A stretch of 64,000 bases of DNA. Origin: Solicoccozyma terricola (Eukaryota; Basidiomycota; Tremellomycetes; Filobasidiales; Piskurozymaceae). A program made the translations under genes and the position numbers. Position 1 is the first letter of the stretch. Each line of letters begins with the position of its first letter. Positions 55,241 to 64,000 of this stretch are shown in pieces. The stretch covers positions 104,816 through 168,815 of the forward strand of contig BCLD01000008.1 in the NCBI GenBank assembly GCA_001600875.1. The letters run 5' to 3'. Below the pieces are notes generated by a model that saw only the letters and a program-made list of their open reading frames with translations, ran no database searches and was not told the origin of the DNA.

Positions 55241-57024
55241 ATGTTCTCTCGATCCATCTTCCGCGCCGCTGGTCTTCCTTGCCACCCAGCAGCATCATCC
55301 TCCATTCGTACTTTCGCTTCCACCTCCGTCCGTCGAGACCTAGCCAAGCTCCGAGAAAAGCATCCAGACGACGTGGTCATCACCTACGCCAAACGCACAG
55401 CTCTAACAAAGGCAAGGAGGGGTGCTTTCAAGGACACCAGCTCGGACAGTCTCGTGTATGAGCTCCTGAAAGGTGGGATGAATGAGAGTGGGGTTGATAA
55501 GGCGATCGTTGAGGATATCGTCGCTGGTATGTTCCCTTGCTTGTTCAAATTTGTCCCCCGTACCTTGCGCTAATGAGCGATATATGTCCCGTTGACAGGA
55601 ACATGCCACCCGCCATCCCCATGCTATGAGCTTCGCGCAGCAGCACTCGCCGCCGGATTCCCAGAAACCACTCCCTCTCAGGCGATCAACAGACTTTGCT
55701 CTTCTGGACTCATGGCCATCAGACATATCAGTGATAGTGTTGCAAGGGGAGATATCGAGGTCGGTGTGGCGGTCGGGTACGAGAGTATGAGTTCTCAGTG
55801 AGTCGATGGCATACATCCAAGTGAAACGGAGCTGATGGCTTCTGACTTGATTGTGCCGGCATTCTAGCCCACGACCAACCCCCAAGTTCGGTAGTGAGGC
55901 AATCAAAGCGAATGCCTCGTCCATCGATTGTGCCGAGGTGGGTGGTTTTTGTGATCAGAAAGTAGCGACGACCATCGCTGACAATGTCCACCAACCCACA
56001 CGGCTAGCCCATGGGATGGACATCCGAGATGCTTGCCTTGGAATACAACGTCTCCCGTGAAAAGCAAGACGAGTACGGCTTGCTCTCACACAACCGAGCT
56101 TCAGCAGCACAACGAGCTGGGAAATTCGACTCTGAGATCTTGCCGATCAAGACCTCTATCATCATCGACCCCAAGGGAGATAACCCGACCGCCAGGGAAG
56201 ATATCGTCGCCCTCAAAGATGATGGCATTCGACACGATCAAACGATGGAGGGAATGTACAAAGCGCGACCTGCTTTCCCAGACTATGGAGAGTCACGATC
56301 GACAGGTGCCAACTCGAGTCAGGTCACGGATGGTGGTGCGATGGTCATCATCATGAAGAGGAAAAAGGCCGAGCAACTCGGGTTGGAGATCCTGGCGAAA
56401 CATGTGGCGACTAGTCAGGTTGGAGTGACGCCGAGGCTCATGGGCGTTGGTCCAGTGTTTGCTATTCCCAAGGTATTGGAGCGGGCGGGTATCACGAAGA
56501 AGGATGTGGCTTTGTACGAGGTCAGTTGTGGTCACCGTGAACCCAGTCTTCTACAACCACTGATCCACGCCGTCTGTCCGTTCGTCCTTAAGATCAACGA
56601 AGCCTTCGGGTCAATGTGAGTTTTTCCGTTCCCAATTCTTTACCTGGCGACCCTCTGACGAGCAGTACATATCTCCAGGTACGCCTACTGTGTGGAGACT
56701 CTCGGACTTGATATCGAAAAGGTCAACGTGAATGGAGGAGCAATGTGAGTGCCAGTCATTACTAGTGTTCTCACCAGGCGATACTGACAGTCTCTTCCCG
56801 TTCATAGCGCTCTCGGCCACCCACTCGGATGCACTGGCGTTCGACAGGTTGTCACCGGTCTCGCTGAGCTTAAACGACGTGGAGGTGAAGGCCAGGTTCT
56901 TTGCACTTCAATGTGTATTGGAGCTGGGTGAGTGCTGGATCGTTCGCAGCATGCCATGACTTGTTCTGATTACAGTACCCTTTCACGACACAGTATGGGT
57001 GCTGCCGCGATCTTCGTCACGTAA
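55241..57024 (+). CDS. 3-ketoacyl-CoA thiolase
   Basis: Eight exons (55241-55526, 55599-55797, 55868-55937, 56008-56520, 56593-56615, 56679-56744, 56818-56937, 56994-57024) give 435 aa. The nucleophile Cys129 is in [13 protein letters not shown]. Other thiolase motifs are [19 protein letters not shown] (His) and [17 protein letters not shown] (second Cys). It cleaves 3-ketoacyl-CoA in beta-oxidation. [20 protein letters not shown] resembles peroxisomal-type thiolases. The N-terminus ([20 protein letters not shown]) looks like a mitochondrial presequence and I see no clear PTS2. Confidence 0.93.
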
Positions 57025-57077
57025 GGATGGATTCATGCAGTTGTAAAATACAACAATCGTTACCGAATGCGTGTTGC

Positions 57078-59049
57078 CTAGTGGTTTACATCCTTCATGA
57101 CCGCATCTTCCGAGCTCAGCTCCGCACTCATCCCAAGCTCATCCACTGCGATACCTTGTCTCGCGTTCGCTATTAGCAGCTCCGAAGTGACGTCCGCAAC
57201 ATCCCTGCCTACTTGCTTCGTTATTGGCACGCTGGTGGCCGTCCGATCTTCAATGTCGCTCCTCAGAGTATCGGAAGTTTTCGGTCGTTGGATTGAACCT
57301 TCCGCTGGAACGGCAAGTCGTCGAGAGTCCCATGCCGACGACGACGAGTTGCCGCTCTTCATCACGGCGTCGATGTCGCCATTTGTTGCGAGTGGAGATG
57401 GCTTGCCTCCTTCGTCCTCTATCAATTCTCCTTCTTCAATATCCATTGCAACTGAATCTGTCCCGCTGAAGGGTGTCGGGGTGACACCTGCTGACCCTGG
57501 CGTTGTCGAACCCATCGGCGCGGCGATGTCTGGCCGTATGAAAGCTGAGGGAACGGGTATTTGCGCTCCCTCCACCGTCGGTCGCTAAGCACCAGTGTGT
57601 CCGATTCAGCTTCCCCGTTTATTCGACAAACTCGATGCTCTCAGCTCACTTTGGCATCGACTACCAGCTTCTTCCCGAACCCCTCTGTCATCATCAAGTC
57701 AATTTTCGCGTATCCCAACAATGATTCAACCGCATCTGATACGGCGAGATCATCAGCTGCCGGTCAGAAGGTTCAATGTATTCAACAAGCTCGTCTCACC
57801 TCCCATCACGGACTTGAACTCCACCAAACCCCTCTCGCCTTCTACATCCAGTCCATCACCGAACGCTTTCATCCATGGCCCATCAATAGAACGGATGATC
57901 TCATCGTGATGCCGTTTAGACAGGATAGACAACGCGATGACTACGCAAGCTGATGCAATTTGGTTGGGCAAGTAGAGGAGACAGAGAGGTGTAGTCATGC
58001 TGTGGTGGGAAAAGGTTCAGTCTGGGTATCACATCCTCATAGACTTTTGAAAAACCACACCCACCTCTCGTAACAAATCAAATAAGCCATTTCCAACACC
58101 GCTCGATCGCTTCTTTCTTCGGCAGTCTTCAACTCTCCTCCTCCTCCTCCTCCTCCTCCTCCTCCTCCTCCTCCTCCTCCTCCCCCGACACCACCTTTGA
58201 ACGGCGTACTTGCACCAGAAGATGAATTTCGAGCGCCATCAGACGGTAGTGGGAATGGACCAGACTGAGAGTTACTTTGACTGAACGATCTTGCTGGAGT
58301 CGATCCTCCTACGCCTGCTGATACCCCATTCCCAACCACCCCAACAACACCAAGTTGCCCACTCCCATACCGTGCGACCAATCCCTTTGTACCTCCTACT
58401 TTCGAAATCGTGGAGCAAATCTCTTTGATACCCATCAGGACCACACCGAGTGGTTGACCGATGACAAGGTCAAAACACAATGCCTCGAGGAGGACGTCTT
58501 CATTTTGAGCTATTTGAGTGGTGTAATATGCTTCATCCTGTGATAGAATGTCAGATCTGCAAACAGCGCCTCCCCCCCCCCACCCCTGCCCCCCAATCAG
58601 AAAACGAGCACACTCACATTGTTGTTATGAACATCCAACTTTGCCTTGGTAGCTCTAGCGACATAATGAATCTTTATATTCGTCCTTTCCTCCACCTTTA
58701 ACGCCAAACACAAACAAGCAGGTGCAATCTCCTGTATACATCCAGGAAAGCCCGGTCGTCGTCAGGAATCTAAAGATCCAAAGATGGTTTGGTGTAGAAG
58801 CATACTAACGGTGTATGGGTATGCTCTCATCGAATGGCGCATGTAAAAGCGATGTAGGAACGTAGCAGCCGTTGAGACGACATCTTTTGCTGATGCTCTG
58901 TTGGGTGGTCGGGTGGGTATAAGGGTGTTGTCGTTGTCAGTTGCAGTTCTGTCTCCAAGTCCAAATGAATGCATGGTCAAGAATCGAGCGATTCGAGCGA
59001 ATCGAGGTGGCTCTTCCCATTTCGGTGAACACGTAGGTCTATACGACAT
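57078..59049 (-). CDS. Cyclin, CTK2/cyclin-K-like
   Basis: Start MSYRPTCSPKWEEPPRFARI at 59049. The first cyclin fold shows ASAKDVVSTAATFLHRFYMR, EIAPACLCLALKVEERTNIK and later CFDLVIGQPLGVVLMGI. The second fold has LEMAYLICYERW and LPNQIASACVVIALSILSKR. Spacing and FLHRFYMRHS fit CTD-kinase cyclins (Ctk2, cyclin K/T). A poly-Gly loop from a (CTC)n run (58135-58183) separates the folds. A ~180-residue acidic, disordered C-terminus (DIEEGELIEDEGGKPSP) follows a 43-nt intron and a later exon that begins RPTVEGAQIPVP. The exact cyclin class is inferred. Confidence 0.78.
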
Positions 59050-59129
59050 TCCACCGACACACCCCTCGAACAACGGGAGGGAACGTCACCATTTGCCAAC
59101 ATATGGTAATGTCGCACTGCTCTGCACAG

Positions 59130-59290
59130 AGGTCAGGGAGAGTAGTGCTCGCTACACTCGCGGGAACGAGTATCGCTCGCTGCAGTCGCAAGCAGGAGAT
59201 TCTTCGCTCCTGCTCGCTACGCTCGCAAAGCAGAGCTCCCCCACGGGAGCATGGCCTTTGCTCCGCAAACAAACGAGTGCTGTCTCGCTC
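59130..59290. repeat. CTCGCTACxxTCGC-type repeats upstream of the cyclin gene
   Basis: GTGCTCGCTACACTCGC (about 59147), TCGCTCGCTGCAGTCGC (about 59172) and CTGCTCGCTACGCTCGC (about 59210) repeat within 80 bp, with GCTCCCCCACGGGAGC as a hairpin (about 59232). The core resembles the repeats in the bZIP intron. Confidence 0.65.
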
Positions 59291-59305
59291 CACCCTTCAG
59301 CAAAC

Positions 59306-59542
59306 TCACAACGTCTTAAACTCCCTATCCACGACCCTATAATGCCCCGTCATCGCCTCCTCCCTGACCTTCTTTATCGGATTAATCTCCATCAACCTCA
59401 TCATGATCCCTGTGATTGCGATGATTGCTTGTCGACGTTGTGAGAGCTCTTTGAGGAGCGGGTAGCCGACTGCGGAGGATGGAGTGACGGTCAAGTGTGA
59501 TGGACTGAATAGCCATTGTGAGGCTGTGGATGTTGCTGGCAT
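59306..59542 (-). CDS. Small basic protein, unknown
   Basis: A single exon encodes 78 aa, starting MPATSTASQWLFSPSHLTVT. A Ser/Thr-rich start is followed by a helical, amphipathic part (LLKELSQRRQAIIAITGIMM then RLMEINPIKKVREEAMTGHY). I do not recognise it. The N-terminus could be a mitochondrial signal. Support comes from clean start and stop codons and its place in a divergent pair with the CNOT11-like gene (starts 198 bp apart). It could be a chance frame. Confidence 0.5.
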   Translation of the reverse strand: MPATSTASQWLFSPSHLTVTPSSAVGYPLLKELSQRRQAIIAITGIMMRLMEINPIKKVREEAMTGHYRVVDREFKTL

Positions 59543-59740
59543 GGTAGTGGATGGTGAGAAGACGGTGGGTGGTGTGGGTTGAGCTGTTGAGCTGTTGAAA
59601 TGATGTATGAACTGGGAAATGGGAAATGGGAAATGTTGGATGATTCGTCATCATCCAGTCCAGGTCAACAGCAGCAACCTCCTCCTCACCCGACCATCCT
59701 CCCATCCTCCCATCCTCCTCACCCTCCCATCCACACAGCA

Positions 59741-61294
59741 ATGGCCATCACCACCCTCCGCACGCACTCCTCCCACACATGCTCTCAATTCAAAGCAGGC
59801 GGTCTCTTCGCACACATCCTCTCAGACCAACTCCCTCGACTGACCACTTACACCCGTGAGGATGTACCCAAGAGCAACGCAGTGAGTTGCTCTCATGTCC
59901 CCCCATCCCCCCCCCCCCACCCCTCAGCTCATCATGTACTCGCCCACACGGCCACCCAACAGATCACCACGGCGCAAAACATCATCTTGGATATACATCT
60001 CATCTACTACATGTACGCCGCCCTTCCGATCATCGATAACCCTTTCCATGGGATTCTACGAAGTCTAGCAATGGTGAGAGCGAGCATCCCCTGACATTGA
60101 ATCGTGTGATAATTCTTGGCGCTAAAAAGGCGGCAAGTCGTAAAGCAATTAGGTACCACCTACACACCTGTTTACTACTCGTTGGACTCCTAGATTGGCT
60201 GTAGCGTGGGCTGCAGCTATAACTTTAGATGGGTTTGGTCGGGAGGTGAGCAGCGATTTTCTTCAATGCGGTGAATATACAAAACGGATGTAACAATTTC
60301 CTGCTTTTCTTTTCTTTTCCTACTTAGCTCGGTGACTTGACTTATGACCAAGTCTTATCGTGCGACACTACTACACCGATGTTATTACGTCGACATCAGG
60401 CGATTGGAGATTATCTAGGATATACTCCTGTTACTAAGTGAGTTCATTTGCCGGTCAATCATCGATCGAATTGGTATCCGGGGTCTCCTGACAATTGCAT
60501 TATGGTGGATGGGGGGGATACAGTGACGAATCAACTCCAACGACACCTGCACCGGATTTACTAAACCTCGCAATCGAAGGTCGACTAAATCCATCACAAG
60601 AACTCGTATGTCCCCTTTCTCTCCTCTCCTCTCCCTTTTTCTTCGAAAAAATACAAACTGACCGCACTCTTTATCTTGTTCAAATGAAACAACAGCAACT
60701 CATACATGCTCTCCCACTTCTAATAGAACTAATCCAACGATCTTCACTCCCTCTCTCCTCTACACAAGTTCTATCACTCGCATCTTATTTCCCAAATACA
60801 GCATATCAACTCCTCTCTCTTCTTCTTGATCTGAAATCCCCATTATACGACGCATACATTCAAGCGTTACCAGATCTTGCTTTAAATCTACCGTCTTTGG
60901 AATTGGTATTACGTATCGTACAGGGAAGAGAATCGATAAAGGGGAATAAAATGGATGGGAAAGAAATGATTGTTAGACCGTATTTGGCGAATTGCATAAA
61001 GTGGATAAATGAAATGAGTGATGAAGAGGATATCATGGGATCGACTACATTGGTGAGCCCCCTCGCCCCCCCCCCCCCCCCGCGCGGGGGGCCAAAAGGA
61101 CCCTCGCATCACGCTAATAACTGTTACAATCCGTCGTTCAGCTATGCCACTTGATCACTCGTCTTTTGGATACAAATAACCTCGATCCTTTGGACGACCT
61201 TGATACCGCAGAAATCAACGAGTTTCTACTTAGTCATTCAAAGTATACTGTAGCTACGGTGGTGTATAAACGATTATTAGAGGATCGACAATGA
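59741..61294 (+). CDS. CNOT11-like (C2orf29, DUF2363) CCR4-NOT subunit
   Basis: Eight exons (59741-59881, 59963-60073, 60130-60152, 60194-60245, 60328-60437, 60524-60605, 60696-61052, 61142-61294) give 342 aa. The helical layout resembles CNOT11: FAHILSDQLPRLTTYTRED, LPIIDNPFHGILRSLAM, QLIHALPLLIELIQRSSLPL, YQLLSLLLDLKSPLYDAYIQ, LPSLELVLRIVQ, VRPYLANCIKWINEM and HSKYTVATVVYKRLLED. CNOT11 with CNOT10 docks on the N-terminus of CNOT1 in mRNA deadenylation. It is called by pattern of the C-terminal domain and is moderately sure. Intron 7 has a C-run followed by GCGCGGGGGG. Confidence 0.65.
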
Positions 61295-61847
61295 CCCGTT
61301 CCGACGTCCTCTTGCAATTTTCAACTCGACGACGACGACGACGCATCTGACTGTTGATCAAAGGGGGGCCTGGAAATGGTAATGACATGATGATAAAACG
61401 TGACATGGTTGTATAATAGATATAAAAAAGGAAAAAAAAAAAAGTGTATTCGTATTGGGTTCAACCTCGTTACGCCGAGTAGGGGCAATTGTGTGACATG
61501 AAAGAGTTGTGTGTGTATGTGTGTGTGAAAAAAAACTTGTCCAGGAGAATCCTTTTTACAGAATGCGGGGGCGGGGGGGTTGGAGTTTAAAGAATTTCTT
61601 TGAGAAAAAGGTGTAAGAATGAGCTGGCGGTCGGGCGGGGGTGATGAACGTGACGGAACAGAATATTGAAGAAAGGGGGGGGGGGGGGGGAATTATAAAA
61701 GCGGACGAGCGACGTGGGTAAGGTCGGGGAGAAAGAAGAAAATTGGGTAGAACTTGTGGTCAGTTGATGAAGAGTGGTGGGTTGATGAAGGACGTTGGTG
61801 TTTGGGTTTTCAGTTTGATCCCTCTCATCCTAACCGATGTAACTCTT
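61295..61847. other. Convergent 3' region of the CNOT11-like gene and UBC7
   Basis: A, G and TGTGTG low-complexity runs fill it (A-run at about 61433-61443, G-run at about 61676-61690). No gene is seen. Confidence 0.5.
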
Positions 61848-63352
61848 TCAATCAAACGCCTCCTCTGCTGATTTCCTGACCAAACGCTTGACTTTCTTCT
61901 TATACCCTATCACCGTCCGCACAACGCAAACGGGTTTATCAGCAAGACCGCCAGAAACCCCGCGAGAGAGAGAGAGAGAGAGAGGGGGAGAGAGGCGGGG
62001 GGAAACCCTCACCGGCTATATCATCTCGAACTTGTTTCGCCGCGTCCACGTTTGCTGGAGAATGAAGATCAGGTACTTCTTGAGAGAGGAGTGAGATTAC
62101 TGAGATGAGCTGATGGTGGGGGTAGGGGGGGGGGGGGGGAGATGATTTGAAAGGGAGAAATAGCGTAGACAGTAAGGACCATATTCCGAATCAACGGACG
62201 GACGGACGGACGGACGACGACGGAATATAAATTTGCAACTTACGACTGTTTCAACCGTATGAACAGGAAGCCATCTTTCTCCTGCATCTTCATATCCATA
62301 CTCGTCGTCTCCAGGAGGGTGCTATAGAATGAAATAGAAAAAAAGAAAAAGAAAAAAGGGGCAAAGGAGAGTAAAGTTTAAGAATTCATTTAACCACATC
62401 GACAACAGAAACTTTGCCTCAACTCACAAGAATCGAAATGCATACGGTCCCATCAGCGTAAACTGTTAAATGTAAAAACACCGTATACCATACCCGTTAG
62501 ATCCAGTGAAACGTTTCCTATAAGAGGTTTGAAGGAGAAAGGGCAAAACCAAAAAAAAAAAAATGACAAACCATTTGGATGCCACATCTCCGTCAGGAAT
62601 TTGAGCTTGGGAGGAAGTAGTGGGAATTCCTTTAGGGGGGAAGAAGATTAATCAAACATTGTTAGTTGCGTTGCTTTGCGATGCGATGCGCTGCGCTACC
62701 AAAAATTGAAAATGGTCTCTCGGGTGAATAACTCACTTCTGGGAACGATAATCTAGCTCTTAAGAATGCACCTTCGTACAACGTATCTGCTGGACTATTC
62801 GATGATCATATGAGGGGGGGGCAGGCGAGGAGGGTGGGGGGGCAATGTTCCATTGCAATCGTTAGTCCACAAGATTCGGAGAATCCCGACCGGCGACGAG
62901 ATATCAATCCCGAAAACCCTCACCCCATAATCATGATCTCCCATTCGAGTAAATTATCATCATCGACTAAACCAGCTGAGAATCCATCGACTGGTCTTTT
63001 CCTAAGCTCTATGGCAATTTCGGGGAGAGGGAAGGGGAGGGGGGGAGGGGGGGGGATTAGGGACCCGATTGAGAGAGGGAATCACTTTTGTCAATATCTC
63101 GTTTCTGAATTTTCTCGACCATCCTCCGTCCAACCATCCTATCGCGTCGTCATCGAAAGGAGGAGGTGGTGGTGGTGATGGTGGTGGTGGTGGCATGGGA
63201 GTTCCCAATCAAGTATCTCCTCGTAACTCACCCAACAATTGCCTCCTGAGTAACAGATTATTAGACCCGGCTGACGCTGCTGGTTTCTTGGAACTGGATG
63301 AAGCATTTGCGGTGGGAGCACCATTTGATGATGATCGTGGAGTGGTGGACAT
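61848..63352 (-). CDS. UBC7: E2 ubiquitin-conjugating enzyme UBC7/UBE2G2
   Basis: This multi-exon gene starts MSTTPRSSSNGAPTANASSS, a Ser/Ala-rich extension of ~35 residues absent from yeast Ubc7. The E2 core follows: LLLRRQLLELRKRPVDGFSA, NLLEWEIMIMGPADTLYEGA, EEFPLLPPKLKFLTEMWHPN, then the active-site Cys in YADGTVCISIL. The acidic insertion HPPGDDEYGYEDAGERWLPV is diagnostic of the UBE2G/UBE2R group. The end is VKRLVRKSAEEAFD. Ubc7 works with Hrd1 and Doa10 ligases in ER-associated degradation. One intron holds an (AG)n run (61969-61990). Confidence 0.92.
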
Positions 63353-63466
63353 GGTGGTGGGTGGGGGGTGGTGGGGTGAGCTGGTTGATGATGATGAAGT
63401 GGGGTATGGCATGGTATGGTATGGTATGGTGAGCTGAGTTGGGTGTTGGGTTGATCCTGTTCTCAC

Positions 63467-63475
63467 GGTGGCAAC
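63467..63475. promoter_or_regulatory. GGTGGCAAC, PACE-like element
   Basis: This differs by one base from the yeast Rpn4 site GGTGGCAAA. It lies between the divergent starts of UBC7 (63352) and RPN9 (63571), both ubiquitin-proteasome genes. Function is inferred. Confidence 0.3.
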
Positions 63476-63570
63476 TCACCCAACTTCACCCCCTCACCCA
63501 CTCAACGCTGACGACTCACTCACACCCACCCACACACACACCCCTCCCCCAACACACACACACACACACC

Positions 63571-64000
63571 ATGCAGGTAGACCCATCCTCTTCCTCCTCC
63601 TCACCTGCGGAATACATCCAACGATGCATCTCACAATCTCCCGAAGAAAAGCAGGCATGGTGGACAGAGTTGAACACCGCGTATGAGAGGAAGTAAGTGG
63701 AGGGGAGGGGGGAGAGCGAGAGGGAGAGGACAGGCTTGGTTGTTACATTAACATTCATCGATTACTGATCTCCACCCTTGCTCCATTCGCAGACTATGGC
63801 ATAACATCACGTTGATGCTAGAAGAGCTCGTCTCGAGAGATGAACCAGGTGTACCTCTCGTTGAGGTATTTGAAGTGTACGTGCTTTAGTGGAACAACAC
63901 TGGCCTGACTACACCCATCGAGCCCGAGCAAGCGAATGCTGATTTTCCTAATCGTCAACCCCCCCCCCCCCCCCCCCCACATCACAGCCTCATCAAGCCG
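63571..64000 (+). CDS. RPN9: 26S proteasome lid subunit RPN9/PSMD13, 5' part only
   Basis: Exons 63571-63692, 63793-63876 and 63988 onward run off the window. The N-terminus reads MQVDPSSSSSSPAEYIQRCI, then EEKQAWWTELNTAYERKLWH and NITLMLEELVSRDEPGVPLV, the pattern of Rpn9/PSMD13 (a helix ending ..YxxKLWHxLT). Rpn9 is a PCI-domain lid subunit. The second intron contains an ~18-nt C run (about 63960-63978). The PCI domain lies outside the window, so the call rests on about 75 residues. Confidence 0.7.

Noticed and set aside
57561..57953. Long + strand frame opposite the cyclin exons
   Set aside because: It is the reverse shadow of the cyclin C-terminal exons and has no domain.

Overview
The window is nuclear DNA of a basidiomycete fungus, most likely a tremellomycete-type yeast. 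The evidence is dense genes, almost all split by short introns of about 43-160 nt with GTGAGT/GTAAGT-type donors, and a eukaryotic and fungal gene set (NatC, TRC/GET, RES, Pol I, CCR4-NOT, 26S proteasome, CBP3, DP1/HVA22). No tRNA, rRNA, CRISPR array or intact transposon was recognised. For most genes I rebuilt exon structures by hand from splice signals, reading frame and family motifs, and checked that exon lengths sum to an open frame. Product calls rest on recalled family motifs, not on database searches.

Positions 1-11,300 look like an accessory region. They hold a decayed MFS sugar transporter, a PhnB/glyoxalase-fold protein, about 4.7 kb with no convincing gene but with a 57-bp tandem repeat and a 79-bp inverted repeat, an alpha/beta hydrolase of the dehalogenase/epoxide hydrolase type, an ABM-like protein and an N-terminally truncated metallo-beta-lactamase-fold gene.

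From 11,530 to the end the window is compact housekeeping sequence: URA5, NAA30, REV7, a GET5/UBL4-like gene, mitochondrial bL19, PML1, a DUF89(ARMT1)-MOCS2B gene, DPH3 plus ITPase, an unknown disordered protein, a CBS-domain protein, a peroxisomal acyl-CoA dehydrogenase, a DP1/HVA22-like protein, ARP1, a fucosyltransferase-like type II membrane protein, THR1, TLS1/C9orf78, RPA49, ARO2, HMX1, CBP3, a bZIP factor, PANB, SOD1, a ribosomal-L1-domain protein, a TRIC-like channel, a thiolase, a cyclin, a CNOT11-like protein, UBC7 and the start of RPN9. Many neighbours are divergent pairs sharing 160-520 bp promoters, and TCACGTGA E-boxes recur in these gaps.

The main unusual points are: (i) an ARMT1-type phosphatase read through in frame into molybdopterin synthase large subunit; (ii) DPH3 and ITPase separated only by a 54-nt intron-like gap with a GC donor that joins them in frame; (iii) micro-exons of 2, 6 and 8 nt that are needed to keep frames; (iv) C-homopolymers at the 3' ends of many introns, and a 67-bp homopolymer in the ARO2 intron; (v) a family of short hairpin-forming repeats filling a 484-nt bZIP intron, with relatives elsewhere in the window.
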